Assembly (NCBI RefSeq): GCF_001591165.1
Contig: NZ_BCUG01000053.1
Coordinates: 1-42,179, forward strand
Reading direction: 5' to 3'
Origin: Thauera butanivorans NBRC 103042
GTDB taxonomy: Bacteria > Pseudomonadota > Gammaproteobacteria > Burkholderiales > Rhodocyclaceae
Length of the DNA: 42,179 bases
In this document: in pieces, positions 24,955-31,955 of the stretch
How the letters are laid out: every line of letters begins with the position of its first letter
How positions within the stretch are numbered: position 1 is the first letter of the stretch
Notes under the pieces: generated by a model
The model's database searches: none
Told to the model about the DNA's origin: nothing
What the model saw: only the letters and a program-made list of their open reading frames with translations
Made by a program: the position numbers and the translations under genes

Positions 24955-25529
24955 ATGCCATCGATCAAGGCCTCGAACTGCTGTCCGGGCAGCCCCATGC
25001 AGGTGGCGGTGACGTAGAACGCGAGGTAGCGCAGCTCATCCGGCGCAAAGCGCATACGGACTACCTTTCCGCCCTCCAGGGCGAAGGAGACCTTCACGTG
25101 ATCGTGGCCGGCGAGGATGCCTTGGGACATCCCGTGCACCCGCGCCTCGGGGTAGCACGAAAGATCCTGCGTCACATCGATGGCGGCACGGCACCCCGCC
25201 CGGTCGTAGCCGTCTCCGCAGTAGGTTGTCGTATCCAGGCGGGCAGTCTTTGGAGCTTCTGCCAGCGCCACCGGCTGACACTCCTCGGACAGGAACACCG
25301 TCTGCGCCGCGCCTGCCCGGCAGATCGCCACACCGAACGACATCACATGCACATCATTGATGGCCGACAACTGGCACGCCGGCATGTTGGTCAGCGCCAG
25401 ATCGCCCGGCTGGAGGGCCGTCTTCCCGTCCCAGTCATCGACGATGCGCGCGCATCCGAAATGGCGGGCCAGCGCCTGGGCGTGGAAGGTTTTCCCGCAA
25501 CCTTGCGGACCATGAATGACGGTGGTCAT
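24867..25529 (-). CDS. P-loop NTPase-like phage protein
   Basis: A 220-residue protein starting MTTVIHGPQGCGKTFHAQAL, a clear Walker A (GPQGCGKT). VDDWDG at about residue 30 and NMPACQL near 50 fit a small kinase-like/ATPase core. A second segment (about 145-200) resembles a separate module, ALEGGKVVRMRFAPDELRYL. It lies in the early operon between Cro and the CII-like gene, 1 bp from the Cro stop. The role is unknown; the last 88 bp overlap the opposing small gene. Confidence 0.7.
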   Translation of the reverse strand: MTTVIHGPQGCGKTFHAQALARHFGCARIVDDWDGKTALQPGDLALTNMPACQLSAINDVHVMSFGVAICRAGAAQTVFLSEECQPVALAEAPKTARLDTTTYCGDGYDRAGCRAAIDVTQDLSCYPEARVHGMSQGILAGHDHVKVSFALEGGKVVRMRFAPDELRYLAFYVTATCMGLPGQQFEALIDGIHPPLHQSQSARSADIPSDCGEPAAGESV

Positions 25530-25530
25530 G

Positions 25531-25737
25531 TCAGGCGGTCTCCTGTTCTACATGTGGGGTTGTGCCGCGTTGACCATGCAGCCTGATCAGTGCCTCACCG
25601 GCTTCCCACTGCATCGTGGTCGTGCGGCCGCGCGCCAAGTCTGAAACGGCGGGCTGCGACAGTCCGACCGCCCGCCCGATTTCGGCTTGCGTCACCCCTG
25701 CCCGGCCCAGATCGAGGATGAGTGCTTTCCAGTCCAT
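25531..25737 (-). CDS. Cro-like HTH repressor
   Basis: A 68-residue protein with an HTH of XRE type (VTQAEIGRAVGLSQPAVSDL). It is divergent from CI, and its start codon lies 5 nt after the -10 hexamer of the PR promoter, so its mRNA is expected to be leaderless or nearly so. It is first in the rightward (minus-strand) operon and is the expected counterpart of CI in the switch: repress CI and reset early transcription during lytic growth. Confidence 0.85.
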   Translation of the reverse strand: MDWKALILDLGRAGVTQAEIGRAVGLSQPAVSDLARGRTTTMQWEAGEALIRLHGQRGTTPHVEQETA

Positions 25738-25742
25738 GGCCG

Positions 25743-25771
25743 ATTATCACCATCGCGATTCTTTCAGTCAA
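25743..25771 (-). promoter_or_regulatory. PR-like promoter for the early operon
   Basis: On the minus strand: TTGACT (25771-25766), a 17-bp spacer, GATAAT (25748-25743). The -10 is followed by only five bases before the cro-like ATG. The promoter overlaps the first operator dyad (25746-25759). It matches the PL promoter at 29621 in -10 hexamer and spacing, and the -35 differs at only one base. Confidence 0.8.
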
Positions 25772-25808
25772 GCGCCATCGCGATAATCTAAATAATCACA
25801 ATTGCGAT
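25746..25808. promoter_or_regulatory. CI/Cro operator triplet (OR-like)
   Basis: Three dyads of form ATCRC-N4-GCGAT: 25746-25759 (ATCACCATCGCGAT), 25771-25784 (AGCGCCATCGCGAT, weaker left half) and 25795-25808 (ATCACAATTGCGAT). The third ends directly at the CI start codon. Spacing between centres is about 25 bp. The same motif recurs at 29608-29646. Confidence 0.8.
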
Positions 25809-26513
25809 ATGAAATCATTAGCCACTCGTCTTGTAGCCGCCAGAACAGAAGCCCATTTGACTCAGGCAGAGTTAGCCAAAGCGGCCGGACTGAAAAATCA
25901 GTCGATCGTCGGTAGCCTAGAATCAGGCCACCGAAAGAATTCGTCGCACACCCCTGCCCTTGCCACGGCTCTCGGCGTCAACGCCCTCTGGCTTGCCGAG
26001 GGCAGAGGCCCGCGCTATCCCGGCGACCTGCCCGAGCCCCGCCCTGTGCTCGAGGCAGGGCCGCTGCCCGCCGACGGCTACGTGCGCCTGGAGCATCTCT
26101 CCCCTACCCCGCAGATGGGCGCCGGCGCGGTCGTGGAGGAACCCGTTCACGTGGTACGGCACCTCGACGTGCTCGAAGCGTGGATCCGCGAGGAAGTCGG
26201 CAGCGCCAACCCCGGTCGGATCAAAGTGCTCACCGCCGTCGGCCGCAGCATGGTGCCCACCATCCAGGATCGCGACCTGGTCTTCGTCGATGTCGGCCAC
26301 AGGCACTTCGACGCACCGGGCATCTACGTCATCGACGTTGCCGGCCGGCTACTGCTCAAGAAGGTGATGATGCAGGCCGACGGAACCGTCATCATCCGCA
26401 GTGACAACACCACAGAATTCCCTGACGAAGAACGCTACCCGCTCGCCCACGCCACCGACACCATCACGGTGTGCGGCAAGGTCATGGCATGGTGGACGCT
26501 GAGGAAGGGCTGA
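25809..26513 (+). CDS. CI-like repressor with S24 self-cleavage domain
   Basis: A 234-residue repressor. Start ATG 25809 gives MKSLATRLVAARTEAHLTQA, with an XRE HTH at about residues 18-40 (LTQAELAKAAGLKNQSIVGS). The C-terminal half is a LexA/S24 peptidase domain: Ser in VGRSMVPT near residue 148, Lys in LLKKVMM near 184. A possible Ala-Gly cleavage site lies in MGAGAVVEE at about 104. RecA-stimulated self-cleavage would derepress PR and PL. No Shine-Dalgarno precedes the ATG, so the maintenance transcript may be leaderless as with lambda cI. A GATAAT at 25782 with a weak -35 is the candidate PRM. Confidence 0.9.
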   Translation: MKSLATRLVAARTEAHLTQAELAKAAGLKNQSIVGSLESGHRKNSSHTPALATALGVNALWLAEGRGPRYPGDLPEPRPVLEAGPLPADGYVRLEHLSPTPQMGAGAVVEEPVHVVRHLDVLEAWIREEVGSANPGRIKVLTAVGRSMVPTIQDRDLVFVDVGHRHFDAPGIYVIDVAGRLLLKKVMMQADGTVIIRSDNTTEFPDEERYPLAHATDTITVCGKVMAWWTLRKG

Positions 26514-26563
26514 ACGGCCACCCGTCAGCACTGGCTGGTGTGGGTTCGTGACAAGCTACCGGG

Positions 26564-26592
26564 TTGACAAAAAAATATCACCATAGAATAAG
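26564..26592 (+). promoter_or_regulatory. Candidate promoter of the ParB-like/methyltransferase pair
   Basis: TTGACA at 26564-26569, with GAATAA at 26586-26591 (16-bp spacer) or TAGAAT at 26584. An ATCACCATA in the spacer resembles one half of the CI operator but lacks the second half. The 5' leader to the ATG at 26648 is about 50 nt. Confidence 0.5.
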
Positions 26593-26647
26593 AGCATCAG
26601 AACATGCCCGCCTGTAGAGGCGATGCCTTGATGCCGAGGGGGAATGA

Positions 26648-27967
26648 ATGACGTACAAAGTAGGTACCATCGCAATCGACCAGATCTACCTGGACAACAA
26701 CAACCCGCGCCATGAGCCCATCGCTTCAGAGCCGGAGATCATTGCCCACCTCATCAAGCACGAATCCGTCAAGCAGTTGGCGCGCAACATCGCTGCCGCC
26801 GGTGGAACCAGCCCATTGGAGCGAATGGGTGTCGTTCCACACCCGACGATTACCGGTGCATATGTCAGCGCGGAGGGAAATCGACGCCTGTGCGCCCTCA
26901 AGTTGCTCGCTGACCCGGACAAAGCAGACACTGAAGCCAACAAGAAATACTTCCGCGACTTGTCCAATCAGGTTGGCAGGCTCAATACCCTTGAAGTTGT
27001 TATTTTTCGTTCTTCTCAGGAAGTACGCCCCTGGATGTCACTACGGCACGAGGGGGAGCAAGATGGTGTTGGCACGCGACAATGGAATTCTCAGCAGAAG
27101 GCCCGGTTCAATGCCAGCGGCGACAAACCGAAGAACCCTAACATCCAGGCGACCCAGCTCATCGACTATGCCCGGCGTTATAACCTGCTGACGCCACAAG
27201 AACTGGCGAAAATCAGCGTTACCACCGTTACCCGATTTCTGAGCAACCCTGTGTTTCGAGACACTCTAGGGCTGCAGGACAACAAGACGCTGACGATCAC
27301 CGTTCCCCAAAGAGAGTTCGACCGTGCCGTGACACGCTTCTTGACCGATGCGCTTAACCCTGAGTCTGGCGTTCACTCAAGAACGGACGCCGACGAGAGG
27401 AAAGCTTATGCTGAGAAGCTACGCGCAGAAGGTGAAGCCCCCATAACGCGTGGGCAAAAACCAAATGACCTGAATGCGGCCCCGGAACCAGCGCCATCGC
27501 AGGCTGAAGAGCGCGGGACCCGCCGGCGTAACAACAAAAGCCCGGATGATCGCGATATCGTCATTCCCAAGGCATTCGGCGCCAGAATAAACGACCCCAT
27601 CCTCAAGCGCCTGTACGACGAGCTTCGCGAGCTGCATGCTGGCACGTTCAGCTTTGCGGCCACTTATCTGCTTCGCGCAGTCATTGAGCGGATGACCGTA
27701 CTCTTCCTCACCAAGCGCGGCGGGAAGAATCCACAAGCATTGCACGCCAAACTCACATCGATGGCGGACATCCTGCAGACAGACGGGTTAACTGAAGGCA
27801 AGCTAAAGTTTCTACGCACAATAGCAAGTGAGAAGGACAACCGTTACTCACCTGACACTATCGGTCATTTCGTGCATGGCGGGGCAATTCCGACCAGAGA
27901 AAATGCAATACGGATGTGGGACTCCCTTGAAGAGGTGATCAGGCACGTCCTCAAGGAGATCGAGTAA
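26648..27967 (+). CDS. ParB-like nuclease-fold protein with C-terminal helical domain
   Basis: A 439-residue protein. Residues about 5-110 have the ParB/Srx N-terminal fold (AIDQIYLDNNNPRHEP, then YVSAEGNRRLCALKLLADP), as in ParB-N proteins that bind nucleotides or cut DNA. The middle part is basic and partly disordered (230-300). The C-terminal ~120 residues contain FSFAATYLLRAVIERMTVLF and GHFVHGGAIPTRENAIRMWD, a pattern seen in HEPN-like helical domains of defence proteins. It is followed 40 bp later by an adenine methyltransferase, apparently the same transcription unit. GC content looks lower than the flanks, consistent with acquired cargo. Possible restriction- or defence-type function; inference. 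Confidence 0.7.
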   Translation: MTYKVGTIAIDQIYLDNNNPRHEPIASEPEIIAHLIKHESVKQLARNIAAAGGTSPLERMGVVPHPTITGAYVSAEGNRRLCALKLLADPDKADTEANKKYFRDLSNQVGRLNTLEVVIFRSSQEVRPWMSLRHEGEQDGVGTRQWNSQQKARFNASGDKPKNPNIQATQLIDYARRYNLLTPQELAKISVTTVTRFLSNPVFRDTLGLQDNKTLTITVPQREFDRAVTRFLTDALNPESGVHSRTDADERKAYAEKLRAEGEAPITRGQKPNDLNAAPEPAPSQAEERGTRRRNNKSPDDRDIVIPKAFGARINDPILKRLYDELRELHAGTFSFAATYLLRAVIERMTVLFLTKRGGKNPQALHAKLTSMADILQTDGLTEGKLKFLRTIASEKDNRYSPDTIGHFVHGGAIPTRENAIRMWDSLEEVIRHVLKEIE

Positions 27968-28007
27968 GGGGCTGGCCAAACGCACTGACAAGAAGTAGCA
28001 TCCGGCC

Positions 28008-28886
28008 ATGCCTACCACCGACACTCCCCTCCGCTACCCTGGCGGCAAGTCCCAACTTGCCCCTTTGATCGTCGAGGTTCTGCGCAGCAATGGCCTGTTC
28101 TATGGCGAGTACGCAGAGCCCTTTGCCGGCGGCGCCGGCATTGCCATGACGCTATTGCTGAACGGCTACGTCCATCGCATCCATCTGAACGATTTCGACG
28201 AATCCATCTATGCTTTTTGGCATTCGGTGCTGAACCAGAGCGAAGAGTTATGCACCTTGGTCGAAACCGTCAAGGTAGACATGGACGAGTGGCACCGCCA
28301 GCGGGAAATCCATTTAACATCCGGGCATGACCTACTCGCCCGAGGGTTTTCGACACTGTTTCTGAACCGAACCAACCGCTCCGGCATTCTGAAGGCAGGC
28401 GTCATCGGCGGACTGAAGCAGGATGGCAACTACAAACTGGATTGCCGCTTCAACAGAAAGGACCTGATCCGCAAGATAAAGCGTATCGCTGCCAACCGGC
28501 AACGCATCGGCCTGTCAAAGCTCGATGCGGTCGAGTTCATCAGCACAGTCTTGCCAGAAACGGGGAAAAACACACTGGTCAATCTGGACCCGCCCTACTT
28601 CAACAAAGGGCAGGAGCTTTACACCAATGCCTACCAGAAAGACGATCATGCAGTGCTGGCAAAGGCTGTTCATTCAATCGAGCGGCGGTGGATCGTGACC
28701 TATGACGACACGCCGGAGATACGCGAACTGTACGCACGCTACCCTCTTTACAGCAGCCAGTTGAACTACTCGGCCCAAGTCAAGCGCGTCGGCTGCGAGT
28801 TGCTGATCCTCGACCCTCGCCTGAATCCCCCCCCTCAGATCGAGTCACTCAAACTCCCCGTCAATGGTAGCTTGCTGGCCGCATAG
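28008..28886 (+). CDS. D12-class adenine-specific DNA methyltransferase (Dam-like)
   Basis: A 292-residue protein of the Dam/MTase D12 family: TPLRYPGGKSQLAPLIVEVL near the start, EPFAGGAGIAMTLLLNGYV (AdoMet-binding motif I), and the catalytic DPPY at about residue 197 (LVNLDPPYFNKGQELY). It would methylate N6 of adenine, often in GATC. It lies 40 bp after the ParB-like gene and runs toward a TA pair. It may protect phage DNA or partner the ParB-like protein in a modification-based system. Confidence 0.9.
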   Translation: MPTTDTPLRYPGGKSQLAPLIVEVLRSNGLFYGEYAEPFAGGAGIAMTLLLNGYVHRIHLNDFDESIYAFWHSVLNQSEELCTLVETVKVDMDEWHRQREIHLTSGHDLLARGFSTLFLNRTNRSGILKAGVIGGLKQDGNYKLDCRFNRKDLIRKIKRIAANRQRIGLSKLDAVEFISTVLPETGKNTLVNLDPPYFNKGQELYTNAYQKDDHAVLAKAVHSIERRWIVTYDDTPEIRELYARYPLYSSQLNYSAQVKRVGCELLILDPRLNPPPQIESLKLPVNGSLLAA

Positions 28887-28919
28887 GCCTGCGGACATGG
28901 GCGGACGAGATACAGCCAA

Positions 28920-29204
28920 TCAGCCGACCGCCAATTCCACACGCCCCCCGGCGCGGGTAGAAAGCGTCACCAGCATATCCAGGCTGAACTTGTCGTACTT
29001 GCCACGCACCAAGTCTGACACCCTGGACTGCCCCACTCCCAGCCGCTGCGCCGCCTGCGCCTGAGTCCAGCCCTCGCGGGCGATGGTTTCTCGCAGGTGC
29101 GCCATCAACTCGGCACGCATTGCCAGCAGCGTTGCCTCTTCGGGTGAGAAACCAAGATCGGCAAACACGTTGCCCGAGGACTCGACGACGGATTCGGTCT
29201 GCAT
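28920..29204 (-). CDS. HigA-like antitoxin (XRE)
   Basis: A 94-residue protein with an XRE HTH in its central part (AREGWTQAQAAQRLGVGQSR, LVRGKYDKFSLDML). The N-terminus lacks the toxin-binding signature of classical HigA but the order (toxin first, antitoxin second, 3-bp gap) is the HigBA layout. It should bind the operator dyad at 29527-29537 and silence the pair while neutralising the toxin. Confidence 0.8.
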   Translation of the reverse strand: MQTESVVESSGNVFADLGFSPEEATLLAMRAELMAHLRETIAREGWTQAQAAQRLGVGQSRVSDLVRGKYDKFSLDMLVTLSTRAGGRVELAVG

Positions 29205-29207
29205 GTT

Positions 29208-29522
29208 TTACTCCTCGATCTGCCTGTAACGGCGCGCCGCAAGTTCGATGTCTTCCTTGCGCGTTTTCTGGGTTTTCTTCTGGAAGGCGTGCAACACATA
29301 CACCGCACGCTCGAACTTGGCGACGTAGATGACCCGCCATTCACCCAGCACCCGCACCCGGATTTCGTAAGCCCCCGGCCCGACCGCCAGCATCGGCTTG
29401 AAGTCGGAGGGCATCAGCCCGCGCTGCACCGCATCCAGCTCGAAGCCTGCATCCCGGCGAGCCTCTGCCGGAAAATTCTTCAGATCGTCCAGGCTCGAAC
29501 CGACGAAGCGCAGTGTTTTCAT
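29208..29522 (-). CDS. HigB/RelE-type toxin, phage Gp49-like
   Basis: A 104-residue protein of the Gp49-like HigB group: KTLRFVGSSLDDLKNFPAEA, then MLAVGPGAYEIRVRVLGEWR and YVLHAFQKKTQKT. These ribonucleases cut mRNA on the ribosome. It is translated first from the TTGCAT-17-GATAAT promoter at 29530. In a prophage such pairs aid maintenance or exclude other phages. Confidence 0.85.
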   Translation of the reverse strand: MKTLRFVGSSLDDLKNFPAEARRDAGFELDAVQRGLMPSDFKPMLAVGPGAYEIRVRVLGEWRVIYVAKFERAVYVLHAFQKKTQKTRKEDIELAARRYRQIEE

Positions 29523-29526
29523 GCAC

Positions 29527-29558
29527 TAGATTATCTAAGTATTTATATAAAAATGCAA
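29527..29558 (-). promoter_or_regulatory. Promoter and operator of the toxin-antitoxin pair
   Basis: Minus-strand TTGCAT (29558-29553), 17-bp spacer, GATAAT (29535-29530). A perfect 11-bp dyad TAGAT-T-ATCTA at 29527-29537 overlaps the -10, as expected for autorepression by the antitoxin complex. Confidence 0.75.
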
Positions 29559-29579
29559 GCCCGCTGAGTGCGGGCTTTC
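29557..29579. terminator. Stem-loop between TA pair and PL, possible terminator
   Basis: AAGCCCGC (29557-29564), 5-nt loop, GCGGGCTT (29570-29577), followed by TTTCTTG on the plus strand. It overlaps the -35 end of the TA promoter. A weak U-tract makes termination uncertain. Confidence 0.45.
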
Positions 29580-29607
29580 TTGCGTCTGAGCCATGTCGCC
29601 GAAAATT

Positions 29608-29649
29608 ATCACGATAGCGATTGACATCACCAATCGCGATCGTGATAAT
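29608..29649 (+). promoter_or_regulatory. PL-like promoter with CI operators
   Basis: TTGACA (29621-29626), 17-bp spacer, GATAAT (29644-29649): a near-consensus sigma-70 promoter. It is covered by dyads ATCACGATAGCGAT (29608-29621) and ATCGCGATCGTGAT (29633-29646), plus a 15-bp variant 29626-29640. These match the operators next to the CI gene. A transcription start near 29656 would serve the zinc protein, the DGR and the genes to about 39942. Confidence 0.85.
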
Positions 29650-29660
29650 TACACCAACAC

Positions 29661-29690
29661 CCCACCGCACCCCACCGCACCCCACCGCAC
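29661..29690 (+). repeat. Three 10-bp direct repeats in the PL leader
   Basis: CCCACCGCAC is repeated three times without change, just downstream of the expected PL start and 39 bp before the first ATG. Partial copies flank it. May be a regulatory RNA element (for example antitermination-like) or a slipped-strand repeat. Confidence 0.6.
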
Positions 29691-29728
29691 CGCGCCCACC
29701 GGGCCGGCGCTCAGGAGATGGAGCCAAC

Positions 29729-30004
29729 ATGAACACCCTCTCAATCACCGGCTACACCCGCGACTGCAACTGCGAGCACTGCGGCCGCCCGCTGAAGCTG
29801 GGTGTCGTCACGCCGGAAAAGGGCACCATCGGCGCCGACTGCTTCGTCCGCCTGATCCAGCGCGACACCAAGCGCTACAGCGGCAACGGCAAGCCCTCGG
29901 CCGAGATGGTCAAGCAGTACGCGCTCATCATCGCCAAGGGGCTGGAATACGCAGCCCGCCAATACGGCTACCGCGCTTCGTCCTTCGTGTTCCAGACCGC
30001 TTAA
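29729..30004 (+). CDS. Small zinc-binding phage protein
   Basis: A 91-residue protein starting MNTLSITGYTRDCNCEHCGR, first gene after PL with AGGAGATGGAG upstream. A Cys cluster (CNCEHCGRPLKLG then IGADCF) suggests a treble-clef or zinc-ribbon; the C-terminus is helical. It resembles conserved small early proteins of betaproteobacterial prophages. No known activity. Confidence 0.7.
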   Translation: MNTLSITGYTRDCNCEHCGRPLKLGVVTPEKGTIGADCFVRLIQRDTKRYSGNGKPSAEMVKQYALIIAKGLEYAARQYGYRASSFVFQTA

Positions 30005-30011
30005 CCCTACC

Positions 30012-30031
30012 GGCCCGCCGGTAGGCGGGCC
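30012..30031 (+). other. Stem-loop in the leader of the first DGR target
   Basis: GGCCCGCC-GGTA-GGCGGGCC: a perfect 8-bp GC stem and tetraloop, 9 bp before the GGAG of the VP1 gene. No U-run, so a processing or translation-control element is likelier than a terminator. Confidence 0.6.
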
Positions 30032-30050
30032 TCCACTCTTGGAGACCGCA

Positions 30051-30962
30051 ATGCAGACGTCTGCACACACCCCGCACCCCGCCACCGAGCAGGGCCTGCT
30101 CAACAAGTTCTCTGTCAGCCGCCTCGACGGTCGGGACGCCCCCGGCGGCGACCGCCACGGCGCACGTTACTTCGTGCTCGATCTGGACCACGACGCGCAC
30201 GCCAAAGAAGCGGTGCGGACCTATATCGACTCCTGCGAGGACGATTACCCCCTGCTCGCCCGCGACCTGCGCACGCTGATCGCGGACCCCATCGTGCTCG
30301 GTGAATTCGTGACCATGCCGGAAACCACCTTGCCGGACGGCAGCATCGTGCCGAGCTTCAAGGTCGGGCAGTACCTGTGCAGCAAGCGCGCGGACGGCAC
30401 GCCCTGGGTGGAAGTGAGCCACCGCGATGCCATCGCCGCGTGCGAGCGCGCCGGCACCAAGCTGCTGACCGAGCGCCAGGCGCTGGCCATCGCCTTCGAC
30501 ATCGCCGCACAGGACATCAACTGGACCGGCGGCAAGGTCGGCGAAGGCCGGCTCTACCAGGGCCTGCACAAGGGCAACGTGGATTGCGCCCAGGGACCGG
30601 ACTACCAGTCCGACGATCCGGACGAACGGCGCTGGCATCAGCTCAGCAACGGCCAGCGGATTTTCGACGTGGCCGGCAACGCGTTCGCCTGGATCTTCGA
30701 TGACGTCCAGGGCGACGCCGAGGGACTTGTCGCCCGCCCGTTCGCGCCCGATTCGATCTCCCTGCAAGCGCCCCACCCCAGCCTCGAGAAGGGCATGGGC
30801 TGGCGCCCCACCGTCGGCGCCAACTGGTCCGGCAGTGCCCTCATCCGCGGGGGCAGCTGGAACTCGGGGCGCAATGCCGGCGCGTTCTACCTCAGCGTCG
30901 ACTGGCCGAGCAACGAGTGGGGCTGCATCGGCTTCCGCTGCACCCTCCCCATTGGTGCCTGA
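30051..30962 (+). CDS. DGR variable protein 1 (C-type-lectin/FGE-sulfatase-like)
   Basis: A 303-residue protein; ATG 30051 has GGAG 6 nt upstream, and the TTG at 30039 is less likely. Residues about 17-75 are a phage-type domain (YFVLDLDHDAHAKEAVRTYI...). From about 85 (TTLPDGSIVPSFKVGQYLCS) to the end it matches the formylglycine-generating-enzyme/C-type-lectin fold used by many DGR targets, with TERQALAIAFD, FDVAGNAFAWIFDD and the final WNSGRNAGAF...GFRC. VR1 covers residues 259-297, the usual ligand-binding face. No signal peptide or tail-fibre domain. It lies in the PL operon and probably binds a variable partner; the partner is unknown. Confidence 0.85.
   Translation: MQTSAHTPHPATEQGLLNKFSVSRLDGRDAPGGDRHGARYFVLDLDHDAHAKEAVRTYIDSCEDDYPLLARDLRTLIADPIVLGEFVTMPETTLPDGSIVPSFKVGQYLCSKRADGTPWVEVSHRDAIAACERAGTKLLTERQALAIAFDIAAQDINWTGGKVGEGRLYQGLHKGNVDCAQGPDYQSDDPDERRWHQLSNGQRIFDVAGNAFAWIFDDVQGDAEGLVARPFAPDSISLQAPHPSLEKGMGWRPTVGANWSGSALIRGGSWNSGRNAGAFYLSVDWPSNEWGCIGFRCTLPIGA
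30826..30940 (+). repeat. DGR variable repeat VR1
   Basis: 115 bp aligned gap-free with TR 33817-33931. Nine substitutions: AAT>AGT, GAG>GGG, AAC>TAC, AAC>AGC, AAC>GTC (two), GAC>GGC, AAC>TGC (two). Every one is at a template adenine (9 of 24 A in TR). The 3' end CATCGGCTTCCGCTG is identical to TR (initiation-of-mutagenic-homing-like segment). Confidence 0.95.
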
Positions 30963-30973
30963 TCCCTGGTCTC

Positions 30974-30997
30974 GGGTCGCTGCGTCAGCAGTGACCC
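30974..30997 (+). other. Hairpin 33 nt after VR1
   Basis: GGGTC and GCTG (30974-30982), loop CGT, CAGC, a 3-nt bulge, GACCC (ends 30997). GC-rich hairpins downstream of VR are needed for retrohoming in the Bordetella phage DGR; a similar one is at 32901 after VR2. Confidence 0.55.
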
Positions 30998-31020
30998 CGC
31001 ACAACACAGCGAGGCGTCAC

Positions 31021-31374
31021 ATGGAAACCCAAGCAGTGCACACGCCTGGACACACCCCGGGCCCCTGGCAATGGAACGACTACAGCCTGCAGCCGGCCGA
31101 TCCGGACCCCAGGCAGTACGCGGTTCACACCATTCTGGATGTCGAGCACATGGGCTGGGGCTTCGCGTTTTCTGACCGCGATCAAACCAATGCCGAGATC
31201 AACGCCAACCTGGCGCTGATCGCCGCCGCGCCGCAGTTGCTCGATGCCGCCCGGGCGGCCGAGGCGGTACTGGCGCGCCAGGGCTGGCTTGCCAGCAGCA
31301 CCGACCCCGAGGCAGTGGCGCTCGGCAAGCTGCGGGCGGCCATCGCCACCGCCACAACGGTGGAGCGCGCCTGA
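31021..31374 (+). CDS. Small phage protein of the HTPGPW type
   Basis: A 117-residue protein with HTPGPWQWNDYSLQP near the N-terminus and DQTNAEINANLALIAAAPQL in the middle, the pattern of a small protein very common in phage early regions. The N-terminal Trp-rich part and the LIAAAPQLLDAAR helix are conserved in the family; function is unknown. It lies between the first DGR target and three further small genes. Confidence 0.7.
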   Translation: METQAVHTPGHTPGPWQWNDYSLQPADPDPRQYAVHTILDVEHMGWGFAFSDRDQTNAEINANLALIAAAPQLLDAARAAEAVLARQGWLASSTDPEAVALGKLRAAIATATTVERA

Positions 31375-31375
31375 C

Positions 31376-31621
31376 ATGGACGCCCGGACCGCCATCACGC
31401 CCCCGGCGCTAGGACACGTGCCCGACGGCACGCCCATCACCCTCGTTGCAAGCCCGCAGGGCTACGCCGTGGCCGTCGGCCCGGCAGACCGTCCGCGCTG
31501 GCTCCATTCCACCAGCGGGCAGTTCCGCCTGTTCCCCAACGTCGGCCGCGCCGTCGCTTTTCTCAACGCCTGCGGCATCCGCCGCATCACCCTCGACTTG
31601 ACCGGAGGCCTACCGCAATGA
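31376..31621 (+). CDS. Small phage protein, 81 aa
   Basis: Starts at ATG 31376, 1 bp after the preceding stop, and overlaps the next gene start (ATGA). Contains VASPQGYAVAVGPADRPRW and a C-terminal IRRITLDLTGG. No known domain; could be a small host-takeover or accessory protein of the early operon. Confidence 0.6.
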   Translation: MDARTAITPPALGHVPDGTPITLVASPQGYAVAVGPADRPRWLHSTSGQFRLFPNVGRAVAFLNACGIRRITLDLTGGLPQ

Positions 31622-31842
31622 CCGCCATCACCCGTTTGATCAACGCAGCGCGCCGCTTGCGCCTGCAGGCCGCCGAGGCTGACCTGGCGTTCCTGGAAGC
31701 GCGGGCGCCCATCGTCATCGCCGACCAGCGCGCCCGCGTCGACCAGTTGCGGGCGCGCGCAGGCCTGCCCCCTTTGCCAGACAGTGCCGATGCAATCCGG
31801 CGCGCCGTCGAGCACCGGGCCAAGACCAGCTTGCTGGCCTGA
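31618..31842 (+). CDS. Small helical phage protein, 74 aa
   Basis: Starts ATG 31618, overlapping the previous stop (ATGA). The protein is almost entirely helical and basic (AARRLRLQAAEADLAFLEAR), with a short C-terminal tail. No domain is recognised. Its position inside an ATGA-coupled chain supports expression. Confidence 0.6.
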   Translation: MTAITRLINAARRLRLQAAEADLAFLEARAPIVIADQRARVDQLRARAGLPPLPDSADAIRRAVEHRAKTSLLA

Positions 31843-31856
31843 TGGGGAGCAAGGTC

Positions 31857-31955
31857 ATGGATACCACGACCCGTCGTGCGATTGCCCGTTTCTGGCGCGG
31901 CTACCTGATCGTCCTCGCCGTCGTCGGCCTCGCCATCCTGGTGTGCTTGCAATGA
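31857..31955 (+). CDS. Tiny membrane protein, 32 aa
   Basis: MDTTTRRAIARFWRGYLIVL, then a hydrophobic segment to the end (residues about 16-31), so a single-pass inner-membrane peptide with a basic N-terminus. GGGAGCAAGG precedes the ATG and its stop overlaps the next ATG (ATGA at 31952-31955), so it is likely translated. Function unknown. Confidence 0.6.
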   Translation: MDTTTRRAIARFWRGYLIVLAVVGLAILVCLQ

